64,000 bases of DNA, from NCBI RefSeq assembly GCF_003260995.1, contig NZ_CP030040.1, positions 1,114,578-1,178,577 of the forward strand, read 5' to 3'. The notes beneath the pieces were generated by a model. It worked only from the letters and a program-made list of their open reading frames with translations, was not told the DNA's origin and searched no databases. Of this stretch, positions 53,292 through 62,006 are shown one piece after another. Origin of the DNA: Acetobacterium sp. KB-1. GTDB lineage: Bacteria > Bacillota > Clostridia > Eubacteriales > Eubacteriaceae. The translations under genes were made by a program, and so were the position numbers. How positions within the stretch are numbered: position 1 is the stretch's first letter; every line of letters begins with the position of its first letter.

Positions 53292-53921
53292 TTAAGCAGT
53301 AACTAGTTCTTTGGCTTTAACGGCGGCACTGCCGGCATCCGGTGCATATCCATCGGCCCCGATTTCGGCAGCATATTCCGGCGTCACCGGTGCCCCGCCG
53401 ACAATGACCTTCATTTCTGGCAAGGCCGCTTTAATGGTTTGGACCGCTTCTTTTAACGCTGGCATGGTGGTGGTCAGCAGACCAGAACAGGCCACCAGAA
53501 CGACATGTTCATTTTCTTTAACAGCAGTGACAAATTTTTCGGCTGGAACATCGACGCCCAGATCCACCATATCAAATCCGGCACTTTCGATCATCATCGA
53601 AACCAGATTTTTGCCAATATCGTGGAGATCTCCAGCTACCGTTCCAATGATGCAGGTACCCAGTGAGTTAGATCCCTCGCCGGCCATCAATGGTTTTAAC
53701 ACTTCCACCCCTTTGGACATGGCCTTGGCTGCAATCAGCATTTCCGGCACAAAAATTTCACCGGCTGAGAATTTATCTCCCACCACACCCATCGACGCGA
53801 TCATCGCCTCGAGAATATCCGCGACTTTGTCACCGGCATCCAGCGCTTCCTGAACAGCGGCAGCGACTTTTTTTGATTTACCGGTTTCGACTAAAACTTT
53901 TACTTCTTCAATTTTTGACAT
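53292..53921 (-). CDS. Corrinoid protein of module B
   Basis: The 209-residue protein has a helical cap and a B12 domain with GDLHDIGKNLV (His near 100), VACSGLLTTTMPAL and VIVGGAPVT. AAAGGAG precedes the ATG. It is intact and lies between the MT II gene and a symporter. It should be the methyl carrier of module B. Confidence 0.9.
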   Translation of the reverse strand: MSKIEEVKVLVETGKSKKVAAAVQEALDAGDKVADILEAMIASMGVVGDKFSAGEIFVPEMLIAAKAMSKGVEVLKPLMAGEGSNSLGTCIIGTVAGDLHDIGKNLVSMMIESAGFDMVDLGVDVPAEKFVTAVKENEHVVLVACSGLLTTTMPALKEAVQTIKAALPEMKVIVGGAPVTPEYAAEIGADGYAPDAGSAAVKAKELVTA

Positions 53922-53971
53922 TTTTTTCTCCTTTGATTTTTAATTTAATGCACTTACTTCTATATTAAGCC

Positions 53972-53997
53972 ACCCGGAACCTGTGTGGGTACCGGGT
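53972..53997. other. Stem-loop between MT II and corrinoid genes
   Basis: ACCCGG/CCGGGT arms with inner CC/GG pairs; no T-run. It probably adjusts relative expression within module B. Confidence 0.45.
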
Positions 53998-54024
53998 TTG
54001 GTTGTAACTTGTTTTTGCTGTTGT

Positions 54025-54822
54025 TTATTTTACGAAAATGCCTTCCCGGAAAGCGCCGATATATTCCATACAGTATTCATCTTCACCCATCATCGCTTCG
54101 GTGGCGAACAGCATCCCCATCATATCCTTGTTCAGCGGATCGAGAATAAAGCTGTCCATGCCGGCACTCATGGCCAAAACGGCAAAGGCCTGATTGGCAA
54201 TCCGACGGGCGGGCAGGTTGAAGGAAATGTTGCTGACGGCGCCGGTGACATGAATGGTTGGATATTGTTTTTTGATTTCCCGGATCACTTCGGTCACCAT
54301 GGCAATGCCATCTTCCGAGGTACAAAGCATTTCAATCAAGGGATCAATGTGCATGCGGGAGGGGTCGATCTTGTATTCTTTACATTTTGCCATTAAATCA
54401 GTAAACACTTCCAGTCGATCTTTGGCGGTTTTAGGGATTCCCTTGTCACTATTTAATAAGGCAACACATTCCCATTTGGTATCGGCCAGTACTTTGAAAG
54501 CCTCATCAACCTTACCGCCTTCCAGCGATACCGAGTTAAACAGTCCCGGTTTGTTACAGTATTTCATCGATTCAATGCAGGTATAAACATTGGGACTGTC
54601 CACCGCAATCGGCACGTCGGTGGCATCCTGAACAATGTCGATCAACCATTTCATCGTTTCCAGTTCGATGTCATCATCCACTGAGGCACAGACGTCGATG
54701 AAATTCGCCCCGGCTTCGGCCTGCTTAATGGCCAGGTTTCGGATGAATTCAGCATCCTTTGCGGCTATGGCCTTCCCGGTTGAGGGAATCGCCCCATTAA
54801 TTTTTTCGCCAATAATTATCAA
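54025..54822 (-). CDS. MtrH-type methyltransferase II of module B
   Basis: The 265-residue protein begins MIIIGEKINGAIPSTGKAIA and has NFIDVCASVDDDIELETMKW, VDSPNVYTCIESM and VTGAVSNISFNLPARRIAN. These are the pterin-binding barrel features also seen in the module A enzyme. It should transfer the methyl group from the module B corrinoid protein to tetrahydrofolate. It lies 41 bases downstream of the methyltransferase I gene. Confidence 0.88.
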   Translation of the reverse strand: MIIIGEKINGAIPSTGKAIAAKDAEFIRNLAIKQAEAGANFIDVCASVDDDIELETMKWLIDIVQDATDVPIAVDSPNVYTCIESMKYCNKPGLFNSVSLEGGKVDEAFKVLADTKWECVALLNSDKGIPKTAKDRLEVFTDLMAKCKEYKIDPSRMHIDPLIEMLCTSEDGIAMVTEVIREIKKQYPTIHVTGAVSNISFNLPARRIANQAFAVLAMSAGMDSFILDPLNKDMMGMLFATEAMMGEDEYCMEYIGAFREGIFVK

Positions 54823-54863
54823 TTTTTTCCTCCAAAAGCTGTGATTTAATTTATTGTTTATTG

Positions 54864-55844
54864 TTAAAACAGTTCGGCACTCATCTTGTCGATGGCTTCC
54901 GAAGTGGCCTCATAAACACCCGGGAATGAGCTGATTGGTGCGCCCTGGCTGAGATTGGGAATAAAGTAATGCTTGCCACATTCTTTACAAGCCCTCTCCA
55001 CATGTTCCATAACGATTTCAGGGGTCCAGTCAGGAAAATCAATTTCACCGCTGTGAAGGCCGCCCATAAATGAAATCTGTCCGCCGTATTCTTTGATCAG
55101 CTCGGGAATATTGTTGGTATTCATGACGCCCTGCCAGATATCGATACCCATTTCAATCATGAAGGGCACCAGGTTCACGCCGTAGCTGTCGCTGTGATGA
55201 ACAATCAGTTCCACGCCGTTATCCTTATAGAAGCCATAGATTTTTTTGTAAGCCGGCAAAATGAATTCCTTGAAGGTTTCCGGCGACATAAATGACGAAA
55301 TCTGACTGCCCCAGTCATCATGATGAAACAGCGCATCCGGGTGAAGGTTGTCAATCAGCTGCTGGGCGTACTGCAATTCATATTCAGTCAGATAGTCGAT
55401 GAGTTCATGCATGGCTTCTGGTTCTTCGTAATAACTCATTAAGGCATCTTCCATTCCCATCAGATAGTGGGTCAGTTCAAAGATCCCCGGCGTTACAAAG
55501 GCAGTCACAAATTTTTCATCGCGATCAACCGCCTTGGCATGGGCAATGGCTTCCGTCCAACGTTCAGCCGGATAATCTACCGCTGGAGCCTTAACGTATT
55601 CGCGCCACTTCGTAATGTCTTGTAATACCTTATGCCCATGATCGTGAACTGGAAAGGACCCGATTTGACCTTCCGGCCAGCGGATGGTAATCCCCCAGGC
55701 ATTTTTGACTTCCGTCCCCTTCGGTGTCATAAAGGCTTCTTTGGGCGCTTCTCTGATCAGTTCCAGGAATTCATACTGATTGACAAACCGGTCCGGCTGG
55801 CCACCTTTAATCGTTTCCATTAAGTTTTGTCTTTTTGTTAGCAT
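54864..55844 (-). CDS. UroD-superfamily methyltransferase I of module B
   Basis: The 326-residue protein has the UroD fold features FHHDDWGSQISSFM and VELIVHHSDSYGVNLVPFM. The usual Cys of MtaA-type zinc sites is absent in that stretch (HHSDSYG), so its metal site, if any, differs from the enzyme at 56767. It should demethylate a substrate and load the corrinoid protein encoded downstream. It is the first gene of module B, with a TetR-type promoter region before it. Confidence 0.83.
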   Translation of the reverse strand: MLTKRQNLMETIKGGQPDRFVNQYEFLELIREAPKEAFMTPKGTEVKNAWGITIRWPEGQIGSFPVHDHGHKVLQDITKWREYVKAPAVDYPAERWTEAIAHAKAVDRDEKFVTAFVTPGIFELTHYLMGMEDALMSYYEEPEAMHELIDYLTEYELQYAQQLIDNLHPDALFHHDDWGSQISSFMSPETFKEFILPAYKKIYGFYKDNGVELIVHHSDSYGVNLVPFMIEMGIDIWQGVMNTNNIPELIKEYGGQISFMGGLHSGEIDFPDWTPEIVMEHVERACKECGKHYFIPNLSQGAPISSFPGVYEATSEAIDKMSAELF

Positions 55845-55892
55845 TTACTTTCTCCTTTTAACATAATTTCCAATAGACTCAAATCAACTTTC

Positions 55893-55970
55893 GTACATTA
55901 TTGATTTTGTACTATATTAACACATCGATCGTGGCGATGCAATAATTTTCGTACATTTTATTTTTTGTAC
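55893..55970 (-). promoter_or_regulatory. Module B promoter flanked by two TetR operators
   Basis: GTACA-N10-TGTAC occurs at 55893-55912 and 55951-55970. Between them, on the minus strand, TTGCAT (55942-55937), a 17-base spacer and TAATAT (55919-55914) form the promoter. The TetR gene at 56052 reads the other way and is the likely repressor. Confidence 0.75.
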
Positions 55971-56051
55971 TATTTTATTTTTAGTGATCGTCCCCACCCT
56001 GATATGCTATAATAAAATTAAAGATTTTAAACGATTGGACAAGAGGACCTC

Positions 56052-56696
56052 ATGAAAAAATATAAAAAGGGTTTACAGACTGAACAGATCATTTTGCAAA
56101 CTGCCAAAATACTATTTTACAACAATGGTTATGCTAAAACTTCGATGCGGGATATCTGTGCTGAGACCGGCATCCAACTAGGAACATTAACCTATTATTT
56201 TAAGAAAAAAAAGGATATTGCCGAACGAATCTATTCAGAATTCATTGTCAGATTATTGTCCTTTGTCCGAACCAACACCTATCATGATAATATGAATGGT
56301 ATCCAAATCAATTTTTACAAACAGATCTACCATTACCATGCTATTTACAGCGATCCCCAAACCCGAGCCTTTCACGCTGAAATGCTCCACTCTGAATATA
56401 TTTACCAGGAAATTATTCTGAAATTATACAATCCTTATTTTCGCGATCTGCCCAACCGGATGACCAAAGTGGACTTTGATACCGCTGTTTTTGCGGATTC
56501 CTGCCTCCGCAAGGAATTTGGCTTACAATATATCAACGCCCCGCAGACCAAAACAGTAACCGAACTGTATATCACCATCCAGACCCTGACCGGCCGTTTG
56601 ATGCGAATTCCTGAAGAAACAACCCAGCAGTATATTCACGAAGCGCTGACCTTTTTTGAAAACCATGACGGCTCAACAATTCGACTATTGATCTGA
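56052..56696 (+). CDS. TetR-family regulator of module B
   Basis: The 214-residue protein has the TetR helix-turn-helix (TSMRDICAETGIQLGTLTYYFKKKKD, split over about 30-55) and a helical ligand domain. AGAGGAC precedes the ATG. It is divergent from module B, and two GTACA-N10-TGTAC sites lie between. It resembles the TetR at 58250 in size and ending (both end IRLLI), suggesting a local duplication. Confidence 0.83.
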   Translation: MKKYKKGLQTEQIILQTAKILFYNNGYAKTSMRDICAETGIQLGTLTYYFKKKKDIAERIYSEFIVRLLSFVRTNTYHDNMNGIQINFYKQIYHYHAIYSDPQTRAFHAEMLHSEYIYQEIILKLYNPYFRDLPNRMTKVDFDTAVFADSCLRKEFGLQYINAPQTKTVTELYITIQTLTGRLMRIPEETTQQYIHEALTFFENHDGSTIRLLI

Positions 56697-56766
56697 TCAC
56701 AATTGTCGGAACTTAGAAAGTAATTTATACGATATCTTGGATTGTTAAATTTCTATGACATAGATA

Positions 56767-57876
56767 TTAATCTTCAGCCTGTTCATATGCTTTTCGGCTA
56801 AATTCATATACCGCTGCGAAAAACAAAGGGCTGGCGCCTTTATTAACCAGAGCGATTTTACAATCTTTATATTTCTCAACAAAATCCTTAGCCATCGCTC
56901 GGATTTCTTCAGCGGTGGTGCCGGCTGGCTCTGGCAATAACTGAACCCCAAAAACAAGACTTACCTCTTGATAAGTTGTCGCCATTCGAAGATAATCATT
57001 CATCGTCTGTCCGCACCATAAATCCACACCGGCTTCAATCAATGCCGGCACCAATGGCTCAACCCGACCACAACTATGCAGTTCAAAAGCGATATTGCGT
57101 TCATGACAGGCATCAACCACTCGTTTTAAGTATGGTACAATCATTTCACGACATGTTGCCAGCGAGAAAAACGGATTATTTTGTGTCCCCCAATCGTCGT
57201 GGATCAGAAATCCATCAATTGCAAAATGTTTATGCAGTCGGTCAATATAGTCCACATACAAATCTGCTAATCTGTCGAACAACCGATGCACCCCATCCTG
57301 CTGATCCTCATCAACCAGGGCGATTGCCGCATGATCGACATCCATCAGAGACATCAATCTTTCCCAGAAACCTGAAAGCAATCCTACTTGTACCATCTTG
57401 TCAGATTTAACATAGTCCTTATTCTTCGCAATACAGTTTTCCCAATCCATATCGTCTAAATTGGGGAATGGCACCTGTTCCTCCCATTTATTGATATCCC
57501 GCACCGCCGGATTCCCCGGATGCACGGATGCTCCACCGGCAATATCCACCCATTCCCAATCAAGATCAAACCAACCTTTTGCGATATTGCTTTCATACTG
57601 GGGTAATTCTTCAGCATCAAAGACTAGCCGGGTGGCAACATTGTCTGGATGCATTCTGGGACGAAACACCTGTACTTCGCAGTTGAAAAAACCTGCCTGG
57701 GGAATCCAATATGGCTTTTTTCCATTGAATAGCAATTTCCAGTTTTCTCTTGCTGTTATTGGCCTGTTAAATTTTTTCTGAATGGGCGCTTTTGGCACCA
57801 ATGCCATGACATGTGTGGGATAGTCTGGATATTCACCAATTACTTCAAACTCTTTTTGATCAAATTTTTCTCTCAT
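56767..57876 (-). CDS. Lone UroD-superfamily methyltransferase
   Basis: The 369-residue protein starts at the ATG at 57876 (AAAGGAG six bases upstream). It has the UroD fold with FLIHDDWGTQNNPFFS and FELHSCGRVEPLVPALIEAG; His and Cys there are the likely metal ligands. It has no corrinoid or MT II gene of its own and may use those of module B. Its promoter region carries three AAGAT-N12-ATCTT repeats shared with the divergent TetR gene. The substrate is unknown. Confidence 0.82.
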   Translation of the reverse strand: MREKFDQKEFEVIGEYPDYPTHVMALVPKAPIQKKFNRPITARENWKLLFNGKKPYWIPQAGFFNCEVQVFRPRMHPDNVATRLVFDAEELPQYESNIAKGWFDLDWEWVDIAGGASVHPGNPAVRDINKWEEQVPFPNLDDMDWENCIAKNKDYVKSDKMVQVGLLSGFWERLMSLMDVDHAAIALVDEDQQDGVHRLFDRLADLYVDYIDRLHKHFAIDGFLIHDDWGTQNNPFFSLATCREMIVPYLKRVVDACHERNIAFELHSCGRVEPLVPALIEAGVDLWCGQTMNDYLRMATTYQEVSLVFGVQLLPEPAGTTAEEIRAMAKDFVEKYKDCKIALVNKGASPLFFAAVYEFSRKAYEQAED

Positions 57877-57978
57877 TACAAACTCCTTTACTTTAAACAT
57901 CCATATTTGAAATAACTAGATATTTCATATATTGCCTTATTAAAAAATCTCAATTATCAGCACTTATCATTTCTTATT

Positions 57979-58187
57979 AAGATTTTATAAGAAATATCTT
58001 ATTAATTACCTCTATGATAACATTATTTTTTAAAAAATCAAGCAATTAATAAAGATTTTTTATACATAATCTTATTTTTATGAAAAAACATCCAATATTC
58101 TGCTTATTTAAATGATTTCATTTGTGCAATTGAAGTTTTTTCCATATCTACAATCTTTCATCATTAAGATTTACTAATATTTATCTT
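57979..58187. promoter_or_regulatory. Three AAGAT-N12-ATCTT operators
   Basis: The 22-base sites are at 57979-58000, 58052-58073 and 58166-58187. They fill the 373-base gap between the divergent methyltransferase and TetR genes, and share exact arm sequence and spacing. They are strong candidates for the TetR protein at 58250. Confidence 0.75.
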
Positions 58188-58249
58188 ACTTATTTTATAT
58201 CTGATCGCTCTGTGTTATACTGATACCAATACAAATTATGGAGAATAAG

Positions 58250-58906
58250 ATGATACCTCAAAAATTAAGCAAAGGTCTGCAGACAAAAATAAGCATGATT
58301 AATGCTGCCAAAATGTTATTTTATCAAAATGGTTTTAAAAAAACTTCGGCCAAAGAAATCTGTGAAAAGGCAAGGGTTAATCATAAGAATTTTAATTACT
58401 ACTTTAAATCAAAGGATTCTCTTTTGACTGAAATTTATTCAGAGTTATACATGAAATCATATTCTTTTATCGAATCGAAAATCACTTATGAAATTAATAG
58501 TATCGAAAAGAATACTTTCGCTGCGTATATCTATTATTCAGGTATTTTTGTTGATGAAAATACCATCCGTTTTCAGCAGGAAATTTATGATCAACTCTCA
58601 AGCAGCGCCTATATGGGCCAAAACTTCAACCATGTCTATCACCAGTTTTTTAGAGACATGGGTAAAGAAATTGACCAGGATGAAATTGACAACATCAGAT
58701 TTGCTGAACTGGGTCTTCGGCGTGAACTTATCCTGAGATTTATCGAAAATCCTGGCAATAAAACGATTTATGACGTCATCACAACCATGCATCTATATCG
58801 GGGACGGTTGCTTCAGATGGATGAAACACTCACAAAATCTTATTTATTCAACGCCCTCGAATTTGAACATAAGCATGATCATTCCCATATCCGTCTGCTC
58901 ATTTAA
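58250..58906 (+). CDS. TetR-family regulator of the lone methyltransferase
   Basis: The 218-residue protein starts at the ATG at 58250; GGAG lies seven bases upstream within an earlier in-frame start. The helix-turn-helix is TSAKEICEKARVNHKNFNYYFKSKD. The ligand domain and the C-terminal IRLLI resemble the TetR at 56052. Three inverted repeats precede it. Confidence 0.83.
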   Translation: MIPQKLSKGLQTKISMINAAKMLFYQNGFKKTSAKEICEKARVNHKNFNYYFKSKDSLLTEIYSELYMKSYSFIESKITYEINSIEKNTFAAYIYYSGIFVDENTIRFQQEIYDQLSSSAYMGQNFNHVYHQFFRDMGKEIDQDEIDNIRFAELGLRRELILRFIENPGNKTIYDVITTMHLYRGRLLQMDETLTKSYLFNALEFEHKHDHSHIRLLI

Positions 58907-58960
58907 GCTTTTTAACAATCATTTTCAACGTTTCATAATCAATCAGGACTTTACTTCTGA

Positions 58961-58987
58961 CAGTGATAGCAAAAAAAGCTATCACTG
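58961..58987 (+). terminator. Stem-loop after the TetR gene
   Basis: CAGTGATAGC and its exact complement flank AAAAAAA, 55 bases after the stop; no T-run follows. Confidence 0.5.
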
Positions 58988-59104
58988 CTTCATCAAATAA
59001 CCTAACCAAAAAAACTTTGATAGTTTTTTAATTAACAGCTTGACCTTGAAGTGACTTGAGGGTTTATCCTATGAGTAAATCCAAATATGAAAACGAGGTA
59101 CAAA

Positions 59105-61030
59105 ATGTTTACTAAATTGTTTACACCAAAGAAAATCAATCAGTGTGAGATTCCCAATCGTCTGGCAGTCACCGCCATGGTGGCCAATTACTGCAATGAA
59201 GACGGCACCGCCACCGATCGTTATATTGCCTATCACGAAGCCAAGGCCAAGGGCGGCTGGGGCCTGATTATTACCGAAGATTATGCCGTCAGCGAGCATG
59301 CCATGGGCTATCAGTTTATTGCCGGGCTGTGGAATGATGATCAGATTGCCAGTCACAAAAAACTGACCGACACCATTCATCAGTATGATTCCAAAATCTT
59401 TGCTCAGATCTATCATGCCGGCCGCCAAAGCGCCAGCTTCGTAAATGGCGGCGTTCAGCCGGTGGCCCCATCGGCAATCCCCTGTCCGTGGTTGCGGCAA
59501 CTGCCCCGGGAACTGACCATTCCGGAGATTGAACAGATTGTTGAAGATTTTGGCGACTGTGCCTTACGGGCTAAACAGGCCGGCTTTGATGGTATCGAAG
59601 TGCATGCCGGACATGGCTATTTAATTGCCGAATTCATGTCCACCTATGTCAACAAACGTACTGATAAATACGGCGGTTGTCTGGATAATCGCTTACGCTT
59701 TGTTAAAGAAATCTATGCCGATATCCGCGGCAAGGTCGGCGACGATTTCCCGGTCATGATCCGTTTTTCGGCTGACGAAGTGGTTCAGGGCGGCCGGGAC
59801 ATTTCTGAATCCCGGGTCCTGGCTAAACTCTTTGCCGAATGGGGTTTTGATGCCCTGCATGTTTCCAGTGGCGCCTATGGCGATCATAATAAGGGGATTG
59901 TTTCGCCGATGTATGTCTCCCATGCCTGGACTGTCGACTTTGCTGCCGAGATCAAACAAATCGTGGATATCCCGGTCTTTACTGTCAACCGCATCAATGA
60001 TCCCCGCATGGCCGATGGTCTGCTGGAAATGGGCAAAGCCGATTTCATCGGAATGGGCCGGGGCTCCCTGGCCGATCCGGAGCTGCCAAATAAGGCCAAG
60101 GCTGGTGATTTAACCGCAATCCGCTACTGCATCGGATGTATGCAGGGCTGTGTCGGGAAGTTACTGGTGGGTGAAGCCATCACCTGTCTGGTCAATCCCT
60201 CGCTGGGCCAAGAATATCAATTGGATTATAGCAAAGTCACCAAACCGAAAAAAGTCCTGATTGCCGGCGGCGGACCCGGTGGCCTGGAAGCGGCCCGCGC
60301 CGCGGCGATCAAAGGCCACGAGGTCACGCTTTATGAAAAAGGCAGCTTTTTAGGCGGTCAGTTTAAATCCGCTGCTTATCCCCCCTGCAAGGGTGAGTTG
60401 GCCACTTATACCAACTGGATCACGAGCGAACTGGATCAGTTGGGTGTAACGATTCATCTCAACCGCGAATTGACGAAAGAACTGGTGGCCGCTGAAAAAC
60501 CGGATACCGTTATCGTCGCCACCGGCGGAACCCCCTGCAAACCGGCGATCAAAGGGATCGACAAAGCCCTGGTTGTCACCGCTGAAGATGCCCTACTGGG
60601 CAATGTGGCCACCGGTGATCAAATTGTTGTGGCCGGCGGCGGTGAGGTCGGTTCAGAAACGGCTGCGCATCTGGCGATGCAGCAACGGGATGTGACCATC
60701 ATCGAAATGCTGCCCAAGATCTGCAGCGATCTCGATGGCGTCAACAAATTCAATCTGATGAAAATCCTCCGCGAATATGAGGTCAACCAATTGACCCAAA
60801 CCAAAGTGGTCGAAATTCTGGATGATGGGGTAATCATCGAAAACAGCCAGGGCCAGCAGACCCTGCCTGCCGATACCGTCGTCATTGCATTGGGCTACCG
60901 ACCCAACAACCAGCTGGCCGAAGCATTATCAGCCGTTCACAACCACGTCATCGTTATTGGCGGGGCCGTCAAAACCAGCAATGCCATGGTGGCGATCAAC
61001 GATGGCTTTAATGCGGGCTTGTCGCTGTAA
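59105..61030 (+). CDS. Old-Yellow-Enzyme/2,4-dienoyl-CoA reductase-like flavoprotein
   Basis: The 641-residue protein starts at the ATG at 59105, with GAGG upstream. The N-terminal barrel (about 1-335) has FAQIYHAGRQS, VHAGHGYLIAEFMS and GMGRGSLADPELP. The cluster motif CIGCMQGCVGK with a later C at CLVNPSLGQE binds 4Fe-4S. Two Rossmann units follow (IAGGGPGGLEAARA and VVAGGGEVGSETAAHL) for FAD and NAD(P)H. This is the family of BaiCD, NADH oxidase and enoate reductase enzymes. It may reduce an unsaturated side chain of the aromatic or other methylated substrate. A 14-codon frame overlaps its start (59070-59114). Confidence 0.9.
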   Translation: MFTKLFTPKKINQCEIPNRLAVTAMVANYCNEDGTATDRYIAYHEAKAKGGWGLIITEDYAVSEHAMGYQFIAGLWNDDQIASHKKLTDTIHQYDSKIFAQIYHAGRQSASFVNGGVQPVAPSAIPCPWLRQLPRELTIPEIEQIVEDFGDCALRAKQAGFDGIEVHAGHGYLIAEFMSTYVNKRTDKYGGCLDNRLRFVKEIYADIRGKVGDDFPVMIRFSADEVVQGGRDISESRVLAKLFAEWGFDALHVSSGAYGDHNKGIVSPMYVSHAWTVDFAAEIKQIVDIPVFTVNRINDPRMADGLLEMGKADFIGMGRGSLADPELPNKAKAGDLTAIRYCIGCMQGCVGKLLVGEAITCLVNPSLGQEYQLDYSKVTKPKKVLIAGGGPGGLEAARAAAIKGHEVTLYEKGSFLGGQFKSAAYPPCKGELATYTNWITSELDQLGVTIHLNRELTKELVAAEKPDTVIVATGGTPCKPAIKGIDKALVVTAEDALLGNVATGDQIVVAGGGEVGSETAAHLAMQQRDVTIIEMLPKICSDLDGVNKFNLMKILREYEVNQLTQTKVVEILDDGVIIENSQGQQTLPADTVVIALGYRPNNQLAEALSAVHNHVIVIGGAVKTSNAMVAINDGFNAGLSL

Positions 61031-61102
61031 CCCCCACTACACCGCTAACAATTAAAGATAAAAAAAAGGATCGGTGCTTGTAAAAGCCCTATCCTTTTTT
61101 AT

Positions 61103-61130
61103 TTGTCTTAGTATATAAATGTGATACAAT
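61103..61130 (+). promoter_or_regulatory. Promoter of the MerR gene
   Basis: TTGTCT (61103-61108), a 16-base spacer with TGA before the -10, and TACAAT (61125-61130). Confidence 0.55.
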
Positions 61131-61165
61131 GAAAAAAACCTGAAGCCACTAGAGGGAGGAAAATC

Positions 61166-61981
61166 ATGGAATATCGCATTGGGGAAGTCTCCAAGCTCTT
61201 GGGCCTGCCGGTGGAGACCATCCGTTATTATGAAAAAGAGCAGATTATTACGCCCAAACGTCAGCAAAACAGTGACTACCGCACCTATGAAACCTGGGAT
61301 ATCTTTTTTCTGATGGAATGCATGCGCTATCGCAGCTTTGACATTTCGTTAAAAGATATTTCAAAGATGCTTCATAATGAGTCGTTGGACTTTTTTGTCG
61401 AGCGGATCGGCTTTAAACAACAGGTCATCGATGAAAAGCTGCGCTATTATCAGATGCTGGAGCGCAAGATTTCCGCCTACAAGGATAAACTGGCAAGCCT
61501 GCCCTATAATGTCGGGTGCTATTGGTTCGTCAATACCCCCGAGTATCGTTACTTTACCTATGTCCAGCGCGAAGACGGCGATCATTATGGTGAGGTTGAG
61601 GAAAAACCCTTATTTCCGCACTGGCTCAAGCAGATCCCCTTTGTTGAGTTTACCCATCACATTGCTTTTGCCGACATCGCCGACCCCCGCATTGACCGGG
61701 ACGCCTGGGGACTGTGTGTCGAAAGCGCTGACGCGGCGTTGTTAAATCTGCCGCTGAACGCGGATGTGCTGATCCGACCGGCGGGTTTGTGTTTGTGTAC
61801 GGTGATGGATCTGGGTGACTATGGCAATTTGACGTTGCGGCAGTTTGATCCGCTGGTGGCCTATATCCGCGATCATGGCATTGTGCCGGAAGGCGATATC
61901 ATCGGGAAAATCCTGACCCGGGTCCATGCCGATGGAAAAATGCACCGTTATATTGAGTATACGATTCCGATCAAGAAATAA
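61166..61981 (+). CDS. MerR-family regulator with GyrI-like C-terminal region
   Basis: The 271-residue protein has the MerR helix-turn-helix (GEVSKLLGLPVETIRYYEKE, then SDYRTYETWDI) and a coiled coil (about 75-115). A C-terminal domain follows (about 120-271) resembling the GyrI/BmrR small-molecule fold. GGGAGG precedes the ATG. The next genes are the lipid kinase and PAP2 phosphatase, 25 bases downstream. It may regulate them in response to a membrane-active compound. Confidence 0.8.
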   Translation: MEYRIGEVSKLLGLPVETIRYYEKEQIITPKRQQNSDYRTYETWDIFFLMECMRYRSFDISLKDISKMLHNESLDFFVERIGFKQQVIDEKLRYYQMLERKISAYKDKLASLPYNVGCYWFVNTPEYRYFTYVQREDGDHYGEVEEKPLFPHWLKQIPFVEFTHHIAFADIADPRIDRDAWGLCVESADAALLNLPLNADVLIRPAGLCLCTVMDLGDYGNLTLRQFDPLVAYIRDHGIVPEGDIIGKILTRVHADGKMHRYIEYTIPIKK

Positions 61982-62006
61982 AAAAACAAAAACGGAGGAC
62001 TAAACG

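Noticed and set aside
61140-61160. Possible cobalamin riboswitch box near the MerR gene
   Set aside because: Only a partial GCCACT match, no supporting stems, and the downstream gene has no B12 link.
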